Shown here piece by piece: positions 1 to 8,903 of a DNA stretch of 64,000 nucleotides. Within the stretch, counting starts at the first letter, position 1; every line of letters begins with the position of its first letter. Where the stretch lies: positions 372,001 through 436,000 of the forward strand of contig NZ_CP102290.1 in NCBI RefSeq assembly GCF_025151995.1. Direction: 5' to 3'. The DNA is from Ruminococcus gauvreauii. Lineage in GTDB: Bacteria; Bacillota; Clostridia; Lachnospirales; Lachnospiraceae. Both the position numbers and the translations under genes were made by a program. Under the pieces are notes generated by a model. That model was given only the letters and a program-made list of their open reading frames with translations. It was not told the DNA's origin and ran no database searches.

Positions 1-1065
1 ATACCCCTCCTGCTCCCGCCGGAATTCTTCCAGCTTTTTGGCAGCACTGATTTCCGTAATCCGTTCATGTCCAATGTGCGTCTTAAGCCAGTACAAAAAT
101 CGTGTAACAGCAATCCCGTCCTTTAGATGTGCATCCCGGATCCTTTTCAGCTGGTTCCTGCTTTTGACAGCCTTTCTGTTCAGAACAGGGGATTCTCTTT
201 CTAAAACAGATGCCGCACCTTTCAGCCTGTCTGCCAGAGCTGCATTCAGCTGGTCATAGTCGGCCCATATTACTTTGCCTTGGACGGCAGAAGGAAGTTC
301 CTCATAGATCTGTTCATAATCATGGAGGCAGACCCCGCACTTTTGAAACGCCGTCTCTGCCTCTTTTGTCAGCGCTTCCCTCTGGAGATATAATACAGTT
401 TCCTGCATACCGACAACCGCATAGGCCAGTGCCACCGGACAGCACGCGGTATCATTTCCCCTCATATTTAAAAGCCATGCGATCTCATCGAGCGAGGACA
501 GGATCAGAAGATCACACCCTTCTCTTTTCATATCACCGCGCACGAGTTCGGCTTTATCCCTGCTGCTCTCACCCGGAATTTCCGGAAGCATCCAGACGGG
601 TCTGCAGGAACGCGGCGGCCTGTCTTCCCAGATTCTGTCTATCAGATCAGCATCCGTCCGTATCGACGCCCCCTTTTTGCGGAGCAGCTCAGACACCTTC
701 TTTACCCACGAAGCGCTTACAGTACGTCCATCCACACCGAGACACTCTCCCGCCTTTATCTGCTGCTTCAGAAATTCCGGAATATCCGGCACGCCGTCCT
801 CACCCATTTTAAACAGTGTGATCCCGCTCCCCGAAAGCTGTTCTGCCGCCTGCAGAAAATAGCGGCCGTCTGTCCACAGGCCGGCGCCGTCTTTCCATAT
901 GACTGCCGTCCCTGCCGATCCGGTAAATCCCGTGATAAACTGACGGCATTTAAAATATTCCCCAACATACTCAGAACCATGATAATCATCAGACGGAACG
1001 ATATAGTAATCGATTCCCCGTTTTTTCATCTCATTACCAAGCTGTCTCAAACGTTCTTTTATCAT
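1..1065 (-). CDS. Xaa-Pro aminopeptidase (aminopeptidase P family), 3' end outside window
   Basis: 355 codons are visible and the reading frame is open to the window edge, so the C-terminal part is missing. The N-terminus reads YYIVPSDDYHGSEYVGEYF, followed by FITGFTGSAGTAV and LWTDGRYFLQAAEQL, the hallmark of the creatinase N-terminal domain of the long (about 600 residue) aminopeptidase P proteins. A second creatinase-like N-domain begins near residue 175 (LDEIAWLLNMRGND). The metal-binding pita-bread catalytic domain would lie beyond position 1 and cannot be inspected. The ATG at 1065 follows a purine-rich GGAAGGGAAAG. Family function: removal of N-terminal residues ahead of proline in the cytoplasm. 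It is divergent from yjbQ, with a 90-bp shared intergenic region. Confidence 0.9.
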   Translation of the reverse strand, partial: MIKERLRQLGNEMKKRGIDYYIVPSDDYHGSEYVGEYFKCRQFITGFTGSAGTAVIWKDGAGLWTDGRYFLQAAEQLSGSGITLFKMGEDGVPDIPEFLKQQIKAGECLGVDGRTVSASWVKKVSELLRKKGASIRTDADLIDRIWEDRPPRSCRPVWMLPEIPGESSRDKAELVRGDMKREGCDLLILSSLDEIAWLLNMRGNDTACCPVALAYAVVGMQETVLYLQREALTKEAETAFQKCGVCLHDYEQIYEELPSAVQGKVIWADYDQLNAALADRLKGAASVLERESPVLNRKAVKSRNQLKRIRDAHLKDGIAVTRFLYWLKTHIGHERITEISAAKKLEEFRREQEGY

Positions 1066-1084
1066 GTCTTTCCCTTCCGCTTTC

Positions 1085-1113
1085 TTTCTATTTCCTCTGT
1101 TTTATGCTATACT
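1085..1113 (+). promoter_or_regulatory. putative extended -10 promoter of yjbQ
   Basis: TATACT at 1108-1113 is preceded by TG one base upstream, an extended -10 element. A weak -35 (TTTCTA, 1085-1090) lies 17 bp upstream. The expected start site is about 35 bp before the yjbQ start codon. Confidence 0.5.
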
Positions 1114-1154
1114 GTCGATGATGAAAAACAGGTTACACAAGGAGGTAATTACTT

Positions 1155-1607
1155 ATGGCAGTTTATACCAAAACAAAGGATTATCACACAAAAGCCCACA
1201 TGGGCATGATCGATGTTACAAAAGACTTCCAGGCCGCGGTCACAGAGGCATGTGAAAAGTATCATATCAGCGCCGGAACCATCACGGGTTTCACAACCGG
1301 AGGTGTCGCGGGTCTCACTACCCTTGAATTTGAGCCTGGAATGGTGACAAAGGATCTAAAGGAAGCTATGGATATTTTCTCTCCTTATCGCGACAGGGAC
1401 GGCCGTGTGATCCATTACAAACACCACGACACCTGGCACGACGACAACGGATCCAGCCACATTAAATCAGCACTTCTCTCGCCGTTCATCACAATCCCCT
1501 TCGTGGACGGCCGCATCACCATCGGCCCCTGGCAGAATCTGACCCTGGTCGAGTGTGATACGAGAGACCGCCACCGGGAGATCGTATTTCAGGTCATGGG
1601 AGAGTGA
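1155..1607 (+). CDS. yjbQ: YjbQ/UPF0047 family protein
   Basis: 150 residues, the normal length of the YjbQ (UPF0047) family. The fold is a small single domain with clustered histidines. Here the conserved region reads VIHYKHHDTWHDDNG followed by SSHIKSALLSPF, and near the C-terminus GPWQNLTLVECD. Some members show weak thiamine phosphate synthase activity, but the physiological role of the family is not settled. The start ATG sits behind AAGGAGG with 8-base spacing. The gene is alone on this strand and ends 6 bases before the 3' end of the convergent ABC permease gene, so no separate terminator fits between them. Confidence 0.9.
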   Translation: MAVYTKTKDYHTKAHMGMIDVTKDFQAAVTEACEKYHISAGTITGFTTGGVAGLTTLEFEPGMVTKDLKEAMDIFSPYRDRDGRVIHYKHHDTWHDDNGSSHIKSALLSPFITIPFVDGRITIGPWQNLTLVECDTRDRHREIVFQVMGE

Positions 1608-1613
1608 GTTCTC

Positions 1614-3203
1614 CTACAGCTCCATAAATCTGCGGCTTCCGTTTTCTTTCAGATAAAAGTACATGCCCACGGAAGCCGCTGTTAAAATGATGCAGTGGAC
1701 GATCATAAAGAAACCACATGACATGTTCATCACAAACAGTGCGATATATCCCGCAGCGGGCGCCGCGATAAATACCATGGAAAGTATCATCGATAAAAAC
1801 GGGCTCATTCCCTGCTTAACGGCTGCTGTCTCATTCACCCAGTCCAGCTTCGGAAATCTCAGGTTTAATATAATGCCCAGGAACCCAATCGTCACGTTAA
1901 AGCAAAACGGCAGCAGGAAGATCATGATCCTGGACAGGATATCCATCGGCAGCAGAATATTCAGCAGAATACCAGCTGCTATTGACGGCACTTCACCGAC
2001 CACCACATGAAGTTTCACTTTCGCCAGCAGCAGCTCGATCGTCGGTACCGGAAGCGTCTTGGCAATCCAGAGATTTTTCCCCTCCACCGATATACTAGGC
2101 GCTGATACAAAGTTCATCGATGTAAGTCCGGCGAGTATCATGGCGCCTCCCACACCGTAGTATTCCTCAGGAATTTTCTGAAGATACGGTGTAATATCAT
2201 TCCACTTGATGATCGCCGCGGCTGCCAGCAGAATCATGAAGATTGATCCGATTGCCGCGTTCATCATATACATGGAATTCGTTCCGAATCTGCTCAGCTC
2301 TTTCCTGAAGAGCGCTCTCTCAATTCCTCCGGCTTTCAGCCTTCCTTCTCTGTATTTCACCCTTGTCTGGCCGCGTTTCGTCGTAGCGATGTGGATAAAG
2401 CTTTTTGTGAGCAGGACAGCCACCAGACCTGCAGGAATAAGCGTACACAGCGCAAACAGCAGCAAACTGACAAGATTCCCCTCCCCGACTGCCAGGCCCA
2501 GGTGATAAACAGGATACAGACTTTTTCTGACCGCAGCTGCCAGATCCGCTCCGTGATTCAGCAGCCACTGCATGTATACAGTGATTTTACTGTATACATA
2601 AAAGTATCCGCCCATGAAGGCCACAAAGATGACCAGGCTGACAATATGCCGCATCGGTATCCGGCTGCTCACAACAGCAAGCACCCATCCGAGTATGCAG
2701 GACAGCGTCAGGCTGATAAACGGCAGCAGAAGAAATACAACGAGAAAGCTGATCTGCTGTGTGCCCGAAAACCCCTCCATGATTCTGTATATGACGCCTG
2801 CCGGAATCATAACAAAACTCTGATAGATATAATTCAGCAGCAGCAGGGATAACAGGCGTCCTGCCAGAATCTGCCCCGGTGAGATCGGCATGGAGAGCAG
2901 CAATTCATTGTCCTTCGCATCATAGAGCTGCGATTTGGTCATCATGACGCTGCCGATAAAACTGAGCAGTATGCCGACAATCCCCATAATCGCAAAATAC
3001 AGCCAGTTAAGCCCTGCCTCGCAGAGCGGCTGGCAGAGTGCTCCGAACAGCATGCCAAACAACAGAAACAGACATCCCGCAACATAGATTACCAGCAGTA
3101 CGATTCCGACTGTCAGCAGGGCACTGCTCTCTTTTTTGCGGGACCTCTGAAACATCGTCGAGAACAACTGCCGGAGATTCATTTTAATCAGTGCTCTGAA
3201 CAT
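1614..3203 (-). CDS. ABC-2 type transporter permease
   Basis: About 529 residues with at least ten hydrophobic segments. They start with a cytoplasmic N-terminus rich in basic residues (FQRSRKKE), and the amphipathic segment YDAKDNELLLSMPISPGQ follows TM2, typical of the large ABC-2 permeases of Clostridia (EcsB/YthQ-like). The ATG at 3203 was chosen because GGAGGGAG lies 6-7 bases upstream. It overlaps the 3' end of the ATPase gene by 20 bases, implying translational coupling. The substrate is unknown. The partner ATPase is the gene immediately upstream (3184-3909). No substrate-binding protein is nearby, which fits an exporter or a membrane-stress transporter. Confidence 0.8.
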   Translation of the reverse strand: MFRALIKMNLRQLFSTMFQRSRKKESSALLTVGIVLLVIYVAGCLFLLFGMLFGALCQPLCEAGLNWLYFAIMGIVGILLSFIGSVMMTKSQLYDAKDNELLLSMPISPGQILAGRLLSLLLLNYIYQSFVMIPAGVIYRIMEGFSGTQQISFLVVFLLLPFISLTLSCILGWVLAVVSSRIPMRHIVSLVIFVAFMGGYFYVYSKITVYMQWLLNHGADLAAAVRKSLYPVYHLGLAVGEGNLVSLLLFALCTLIPAGLVAVLLTKSFIHIATTKRGQTRVKYREGRLKAGGIERALFRKELSRFGTNSMYMMNAAIGSIFMILLAAAAIIKWNDITPYLQKIPEEYYGVGGAMILAGLTSMNFVSAPSISVEGKNLWIAKTLPVPTIELLLAKVKLHVVVGEVPSIAAGILLNILLPMDILSRIMIFLLPFCFNVTIGFLGIILNLRFPKLDWVNETAAVKQGMSPFLSMILSMVFIAAPAAGYIALFVMNMSCGFFMIVHCIILTAASVGMYFYLKENGSRRFMEL

Positions 3204-3909
3204 GTTCTCCCTCCAATTCCAGAAATACGTCCTCAAGTGATTCGTCACCGATCACTTCGTCTGTCTTTCCGCTCTTTATCAGTGTGCCATTTTTAATGAT
3301 CGCTATCCGATCACACAGTTTCTCCGCCACCTCCAGGACATGAGTGGAGAAAAAAATCGCACCGCCGTTATCACACAGTGTCCGCATCAGCTCCTTTACC
3401 TCAAACGCCGCTTTCGGATCGAGGCCGACAAACGGCTCATCCATGATCAGAAGCCTCGGTTCGTGAATCAATGCAGAAATAATGGCAAGTTTCTGTTTCA
3501 TTCCGTGAGAATACGTACTGACTGGAGAGGCAAGGTCATCGATCAGTTCAAACTGGCGGGCATACCGATGAATCCTCTCCTCGCGTTCCATTCCGGGAAC
3601 ACCGTAGATATCAGCGATAAAATTCAAATATTTAATCCCGCTCATAAACTCATAGAGGTCGGGATTATCCGGTATATATGCCAGTTCCTTTTTACAGGCC
3701 AGCGGCTGTGACCTGATGGATTTTCCGTCAATCAGGATTTCTCCGTCCTCAAAGTTCAGGATTCCGCAGCAGCATTTAATTGTCGTTGTCTTGCCCGCAC
3801 CATTGTGCCCGATAAATCCATAGATTTCCCCCGGATGGATATGGAGTGAAAGATGGTCTACCGCTTTTTTGCTGCCGTATGTTTTTGTAAGGCCTTCGAT
3901 TTTAAGCAT
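3184..3909 (-). CDS. ABC transporter ATP-binding protein
   Basis: 241 residues with a full set of nucleotide-binding motifs: Walker A GHNGAGKTT near residue 38, signature YSHGMKQKL near 136, Walker B LLIMDEPFVGLD near 155 and switch histidine in STHVLEVAE. The closest groups by pattern are the CcmA/EcsA/YtrB-type ATPases that work with ABC-2 permeases. It is the first gene of a two-gene operon with the overlapping permease. It energises transport at the inner face of the membrane; the substrate cannot be told from sequence. Confidence 0.9.
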   Translation of the reverse strand: MLKIEGLTKTYGSKKAVDHLSLHIHPGEIYGFIGHNGAGKTTTIKCCCGILNFEDGEILIDGKSIRSQPLACKKELAYIPDNPDLYEFMSGIKYLNFIADIYGVPGMEREERIHRYARQFELIDDLASPVSTYSHGMKQKLAIISALIHEPRLLIMDEPFVGLDPKAAFEVKELMRTLCDNGGAIFFSTHVLEVAEKLCDRIAIIKNGTLIKSGKTDEVIGDESLEDVFLELEGEHVQSTD

Positions 3910-4026
3910 GATTTTTTCCTCATTTTAAATTTCTACAGTTTCCGCTTCCAGAACGCGCTGTCGCTTTGCTATTCTTCATTATAGCTCTGCTGTTTCTATA
4001 AATCAAATAAAAAGAAAACAACTGAC

Positions 4027-4057
4027 AAAAAAAGGAAGCTGCCACCCGGCAGCCTCC
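4027..4057 (-). terminator. Rho-independent terminator of the MarR/ABC exporter operon
   Basis: Read on the minus strand, GGAGGCTGCC pairs with GGCAGCTTCC around a GGGT loop and is followed by seven T residues. It lies 20 bases after the stop codon of the 616-residue exporter subunit. Confidence 0.9.
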
Positions 4058-4076
4058 CAAAAACATATATTCCCGC

Positions 4077-5927
4077 TTATGCAGTTACAGCCTCAAACTG
4101 AGAGTTATACAGCTTTGCATAGAATCCGTTCTTCGCCAGAAGGGTTTCATGATCCCCCTGTTCGATAATGTCACCGTCCTTCATGACCAAAATGACGTCC
4201 GCATCTTTGATCGTCGAGAGCCGATGTGCGATCACGAAGCTGGTGCGCCCTTTCATCAGATTGTTCATGGCTTTCTGGATGCGCGCTTCTGTTCTCGTGT
4301 CAACCGAGCTGGTCGCCTCGTCGAGTATCATGACCGGATTATCCGCCAGAATAGCTCTCGCAATTGTCAGCAGCTGTTTCTGGCCCTGCGACACATTGCT
4401 GGCATCTTCATTGAGTTCCATCTGGTACCCGCCTGGCAGTGTCTGGATGAAATGATGAGCATGTGCTGCTTTTGCTGCTGCTATGACTTCATCATCGGTA
4501 GCATCCAGCCGCCCGTAACGGATATTCTCCATAATAGTACCCTTGAACAGCCAGGTATCCTGCAGTACCATACCGAAGCTCTCCCTGAGTTCGCTTCTGT
4601 TGAAGCTGCGCAGGTCATGACCGTCAACACTTATATTTCCTTTGTTGACATCATAAAAACGCATCAGCAGTTTTACCATCGTCGTCTTTCCCGCGCCCGT
4701 CGGACCTACGATCGCCACTGTCTGCCCCGGTTCCACATGACAGCTGAAGTCATGGATGATTACCTTATCAGGCTGATAACCGAACCGCACATGGTTGAAA
4801 TCCACCTCACCCTTTACACGTTCCAGATGAACCGGATGTTCCACCGTCTGATCCTCTTCCTCCTCGCTGAGGAATTCAAACACGCGCTCCGCGGCTGCAG
4901 CAGTCGACTGCAGCATATTGGATACCTGCGCCACCTGGGTGATCGGCTGCGTAAAACTCCTCACATACTGGATAAATGACTGAATATCTCCGACTTCAAT
5001 CATATTTTTAACAGTGAGAAATGCCCCGACTACCGCAACCGCAACGTATCCGAGATTCCCCACGAAGTTCATGATCGGCTGCATCATGCCGGACAGGAAC
5101 TGCGATTTCCAGGCTGACTGAAACAGTACATCATTTGTCTCATCGAATTCATGCTCCATCTCATCCTCTTTATTGAATGCCTGAACGATCGTATGTCCGC
5201 TGTAGACTTCTTCCACCTGCCCGTTGATCTTACCCAGATATTTCTGCTGCGCTACAAAGTATTTCTGTGAAAACTTGACCACGACTGCGATCAGTCCCAG
5301 GGATACCGGCAGGATCACAAGTGCAATTACTGTCATCAGCGGACTGATGGAAAGCATCATGATCAGAATACCGATAATCATAGTCACCGAAGTAATCAGC
5401 TGAGTAACACTCTGATTCAGACTCTGTCCAAGGGTATCAACATCATTCGTAATCCTTGAGAGGACTTCTCCGACAGTCCGGGACTCGAAATACTTCATCG
5501 GCATTCTGTTGATCTTCTGAGAAATTTCTTCCCGGAACCGGTAACAGAGCTTCTGCGATATCCCGGTCATGATAAATCCCTGGATGAATGTCAGCAGTGC
5601 ACTGATCAGGTACAGCGCAATCAGTATCAGCAGTATCCTGCCGATCTTTTCAAAGTCTATGCCGCCGCTTCCCGAGATCTTTCCGACAAGGCCATTGAAG
5701 ATCTCCGTCGTAGCCTTTCCAAGGATCTTCGGTCCTACAATATTAAATGCTGTTCCGCCGACTGCAAATATGAATACACCAATCAGCGCAAATTTGTAGC
5801 GCCCCATATAAGCCAGCAGTTTTCTGATCGTTCCCTTAAAGTCCTGAGCCTTCTCTCCCGGAACCATTCCCCGTCCCGGTCCATGCATGCGCCCCGGTCT
5901 CTGGGGTCTTTCATGTGTCTCGCTCAT
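4077..5927 (-). CDS. Heterodimeric ABC exporter subunit, consensus-Walker B half
   Basis: 616 residues: a Gly/Pro/Arg-rich cytoplasmic leader (about 30 residues), a six-helix type IV exporter membrane domain to about residue 350, then the ATPase domain. Walker A is GPTGAGKTT, the signature is NVSQGQKQLL (SQGQ instead of SGGQ) and Walker B is VMILDEATSSVD with the catalytic Glu. A normal Walker B paired with an altered signature is what one half of a heterodimeric exporter (TM287/288, BmrCD, LmrCD type) shows; the complementary half is the preceding gene. The start codon overlaps the stop of that gene (TAATG), so the two are coupled. Likely role: efflux of a toxic or signalling compound sensed by the MarR protein. 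Confidence 0.92.
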   Translation of the reverse strand: MSETHERPQRPGRMHGPGRGMVPGEKAQDFKGTIRKLLAYMGRYKFALIGVFIFAVGGTAFNIVGPKILGKATTEIFNGLVGKISGSGGIDFEKIGRILLILIALYLISALLTFIQGFIMTGISQKLCYRFREEISQKINRMPMKYFESRTVGEVLSRITNDVDTLGQSLNQSVTQLITSVTMIIGILIMMLSISPLMTVIALVILPVSLGLIAVVVKFSQKYFVAQQKYLGKINGQVEEVYSGHTIVQAFNKEDEMEHEFDETNDVLFQSAWKSQFLSGMMQPIMNFVGNLGYVAVAVVGAFLTVKNMIEVGDIQSFIQYVRSFTQPITQVAQVSNMLQSTAAAAERVFEFLSEEEEDQTVEHPVHLERVKGEVDFNHVRFGYQPDKVIIHDFSCHVEPGQTVAIVGPTGAGKTTMVKLLMRFYDVNKGNISVDGHDLRSFNRSELRESFGMVLQDTWLFKGTIMENIRYGRLDATDDEVIAAAKAAHAHHFIQTLPGGYQMELNEDASNVSQGQKQLLTIARAILADNPVMILDEATSSVDTRTEARIQKAMNNLMKGRTSFVIAHRLSTIKDADVILVMKDGDIIEQGDHETLLAKNGFYAKLYNSQFEAVTA

Positions 5928-8077
5928 TATGCACAGCCCCCTTTCAATTCAGCCTCCGAAAGCTGCGATTTCGCAATCTCCTGATAGGATTCGCATTGTT
6001 CCATTAATTCCTGATGTGTACCCTTTCCGACGATCTTTCCATCATCCAGCACAAGAATCTGATCCGCATGGAGGATCGTGCTGATACGCTGTGCGACTAT
6101 GATAACCGTCGCATCTTTCACCTTCTCATTCAGAGCCCTTCGAAGTACCGCATCTGTCTTATAGTCAAGTGCCGAGAAACTGTCATCAAACAACAGAACC
6201 TTCGGTCTTTTAGCAATCGCCCGGGCAATCGAGAGCCTCTGTTTCTGTCCGCCGGACACATTGTTTCCTCCCTGTGAAATGCTGCTTTGATACTTCTTCG
6301 GCTTTTCATCGATAAATTCCGTCGCCTGGGAAATCTCCGCTGCCTCTTTCATCAGGTCATCACTTACCATATCGCCGGCAAACTTAATATTGGATTCAAT
6401 GGTTCCTGAAAACAGCACCCCTTTTTGGGGTACCATGCCGAGAAGCTCCCTCAGTTTATGCATGGACAGGTCTCTGATATCCACACCGTCCAGCGTTATG
6501 CGGCCGTCCGTTACATCGTAAAACCGCGGAATCAGATTCAACAGTGTTGTCTTCCCACACCCGGTACTTCCAATGATCGCAGTCGTCTTTCCCGGTTCCG
6601 CAGTGAAGTTCAAATCTTCCAGAGCATTTTCATCAGCTCCCGGATATTTAAAGGAAACATGCTCAAAAGAGATACATCCATCCCAGTTCTCCCGTGAATC
6701 ATCCTTTGTATGTTCTTTATCTGTGATACTGATGGTCGTCTCGGCAACCTCATTGATACGAGCGGCAGCCACACCGGCACGCGGAAGCATGATCGAGATC
6801 ATCGTCAGCATCAAAAATGCCATGACGATCTGCATCGTGTATGTGATGAATGCCATCATATCTCCTACCTGCAGATTTCCGAGGTCAATGCCCTTGCCGC
6901 CTACCCACACAATCAGAACAGTAATGCAGTTCATGATCAGCATCATTGCCGGCATCATAAATGTCATAATGCGGTTCGTGAACAGCTGCGTTGATTTCAG
7001 GTCCTGATTTGCTGAGGCAAATCTTTTTTCCTCATATTTCTCCCTGCTGAATGCCCGGATGACCGGAAGCCCTGTCAGGATCTCCCTGGATACCAGATTC
7101 AGGCGGTCAACCAGTGTCTGCATGATTTTAAACTTGGGCATCGTAACTGACATCAGGATTCCCACTACGACCACGATGGCTGCCACAGCGACAGCGATGA
7201 TCCATCCCAGTCCCGTCCTGGTATTCGCAACCTTGATGATGCCTCCGATGCCGATGATCGGTGCATACATGACCATTCTCAGCAGCATGACGGAGACCAT
7301 CTGAATCTGCTGGATGTCATTCGTACTCCTGGTGATCAGGGATGCCGTTGAGAACTGGTCCATCTCGGCATGTGTAAAGTGCAGAACTTTTTTAAATACC
7401 CGGTTCCTGAGTGTCATTCCCACCTTGGCCGCCGTATAAGATGCAAGCATGGCCGCAGCCACAGACGCCGCCATCGCCAGTACTGCGAGTGCCAGCATGA
7501 TACCACCGTTTCTCAAAAGGTAGTGCATCTGATAATCATCCAGGTTGATTCCGATCGCCTGATATTCCTGCTGAATAAACAATACTGCTTTCTGCGCGAT
7601 CAGGGATTCACTGTAATCCCCGAATTTATCCATCGCCTGCGCTTCGGCCTGCTGCAGTTGTTCCCTGGTCATCTGCCCGCTGTCTACAAGAGCCTTCAGC
7701 TGTGAGGCGTTGATTTTGCCGGATTCCTCCATCGTCGACATCATGAGCATGGCTCTTCCCAGGATCGGGTCCAGTGACTCTCTCTCTTTTTCTCCCTCCC
7801 CGGTCAGCTCCATATTTCCGTCTGCATTTAACGTATAGGCATTCTGCACCTCTTTCTCTTCCTTATCCGTCATAAAAAGCATCAGGGATTCCAGTGTGTC
7901 CGGACGCATCACATCCGGAACTGCCCCTTCGATACCCTTCTGCTGTATGCCGACATCGACAATATCCGATGTGTATGCAGGCAGCGAAAGGTCACAATAT
8001 GCCTGAATGACAAGCAGAACAATAATACACAGAATCATCCGCTTATGCTCTGCGAGATATTTGAACATATATTTCAT
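5927..8077 (-). CDS. Heterodimeric ABC exporter subunit, degenerate-Walker B half with large extracellular insertion
   Basis: 716 residues, about 130 longer than the usual half exporter. TM1 is residues 12-32. Residues about 45-185 form a hydrophilic, Glu/Gln/Met-rich insertion before TM2, placing an extra domain on the outer face. The ATPase has Walker A GSTGCGKTT, an intact signature NNVSGGQKQR and Walker B VLLFDDSFSALD, where the catalytic Glu is replaced by Asp. That is the degenerate site of heterodimeric exporters and complements the 616-residue partner. Translation is coupled to marR by an ATGA overlap. The insertion resembles nothing I can name. Confidence 0.92.
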   Translation of the reverse strand: MKYMFKYLAEHKRMILCIIVLLVIQAYCDLSLPAYTSDIVDVGIQQKGIEGAVPDVMRPDTLESLMLFMTDKEEKEVQNAYTLNADGNMELTGEGEKERESLDPILGRAMLMMSTMEESGKINASQLKALVDSGQMTREQLQQAEAQAMDKFGDYSESLIAQKAVLFIQQEYQAIGINLDDYQMHYLLRNGGIMLALAVLAMAASVAAAMLASYTAAKVGMTLRNRVFKKVLHFTHAEMDQFSTASLITRSTNDIQQIQMVSVMLLRMVMYAPIIGIGGIIKVANTRTGLGWIIAVAVAAIVVVVGILMSVTMPKFKIMQTLVDRLNLVSREILTGLPVIRAFSREKYEEKRFASANQDLKSTQLFTNRIMTFMMPAMMLIMNCITVLIVWVGGKGIDLGNLQVGDMMAFITYTMQIVMAFLMLTMISIMLPRAGVAAARINEVAETTISITDKEHTKDDSRENWDGCISFEHVSFKYPGADENALEDLNFTAEPGKTTAIIGSTGCGKTTLLNLIPRFYDVTDGRITLDGVDIRDLSMHKLRELLGMVPQKGVLFSGTIESNIKFAGDMVSDDLMKEAAEISQATEFIDEKPKKYQSSISQGGNNVSGGQKQRLSIARAIAKRPKVLLFDDSFSALDYKTDAVLRRALNEKVKDATVIIVAQRISTILHADQILVLDDGKIVGKGTHQELMEQCESYQEIAKSQLSEAELKGGCA

Positions 8078-8538
8078 TGTCTGACTCCTTCCCGTTTGCT
8101 GATCTCATCTTCCATGATATCCGTAAGATCTTCAATATATGCAAGAATCGTCTCCACACGGTCTTCTCCCATCCTCATTATAACCGTGTCTGTGAAATTC
8201 TTCAGAAGTTCCAGGATCTCACAATGTCTTTTTCTGCCGTACTCTGTAAGACAGACATAAGTGTTCCTCCGGTCTTCATCTCTTTCATTTCTGGCAATCA
8301 GGCCTTTACCCTCCGCACAGCGAAGCAGCCTGGATGCCGTAGGCGAAGAAAACCTCATGATCTTCGCCAGACCGGAAACTGTAATGCCACCACTGTTTTT
8401 CTCCTCTTCTTCCCTGTGAATAATTTCCATGGCCATAAACTCCTGCCTGGAAACATCCGGAAACATTCTCTGTATGCGAAGTTTTCGAAATTCATGAGAA
8501 ACCTGAAATAACCGCACCCTCAACTCTTCATTTTTCAT
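8074..8538 (-). CDS. MarR family transcriptional regulator
   Basis: 154 residues from ATG 8538, with a winged helix-turn-helix covering GGITVSGLAKIMRFSSPTAS and the wing around NERDEDRRNTYV (the DxRxxxV/L wing motif of MarR proteins). A longer frame reaches an upstream ATG at 8589, but that start would lie within about 15 bases of the predicted transcription start and has no ribosome binding site. ATG 8538 follows AGGGAG at a somewhat long spacing of 11. It is the first gene of the operon with the two exporter subunits. The dyad overlapping the -10 element points to autoregulation with release by an exporter substrate. Confidence 0.92.
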   Translation of the reverse strand: MKNEELRVRLFQVSHEFRKLRIQRMFPDVSRQEFMAMEIIHREEEEKNSGGITVSGLAKIMRFSSPTASRLLRCAEGKGLIARNERDEDRRNTYVCLTEYGRKRHCEILELLKNFTDTVIMRMGEDRVETILAYIEDLTDIMEDEISKREGVRQ

Positions 8539-8594
8539 CGCAGCATACGCTCCCTGCCTTTCTATATTGGTATTGCTAACCTTTTGCATTGCTA

Positions 8595-8639
8595 TTAGTT
8601 AGCATTACTAAGTATATGCCCACATCCATATTATGTCAA
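8595..8639 (-). promoter_or_regulatory. sigma-A promoter with overlapping MarR operator
   Basis: On the minus strand TTGACA (8634-8639) and TATACT (8611-8616) are separated by exactly 17 bp. An imperfect palindrome, TTAGTTAGCATTACTAA (8595-8611 on the plus strand), begins at the last base of the -10 and covers the start site. Related ATTGCTA half sites recur at 8572-8578 and 8588-8594. This is the expected layout of a repressor-controlled MarR operon. Confidence 0.75.
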
Positions 8640-8653
8640 GACTGTATTTTTCG

Positions 8654-8682
8654 TTACAAAGTCAGGGAAAAAATTTTATAAT
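8654..8682 (+). promoter_or_regulatory. putative promoter in the long AT-rich leader of the GPH symporter gene
   Basis: TTACAA and TATAAT are separated by 17 bp. The element lies 220 bases before the start codon, in the AT-rich 365-base gap between the divergent marR and symporter genes. The rest of that gap (8683-8903) has no recognisable riboswitch or terminator; a weaker TTACAG/TATATA pair near 8832-8860 is an alternative promoter. Confidence 0.4.
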
Positions 8683-8903
8683 ATACAATTTTTGCAAGAT
8701 TTTATAAGCAACTATGAAATAAAATGCAAAAACACCAAAAATCACAACAAGAATGCTATAACAAGATTTTCATAAAAATGATAACATAATACCAGTCAAT
8801 GTTCATGAACAGCCATAAGTAAAATCGAATTACAGATCTAATGAAAAAATTTTATATAGTATCTTTGCGCAAACATCACAATTATTGAGAGGTAAATTCA
8901 ATT

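Noticed and set aside
8683..8903. Riboswitch or leader RNA before the GPH symporter gene
   Set aside because: The stretch is AT-rich without conserved riboswitch motifs or a terminator/antiterminator pair.
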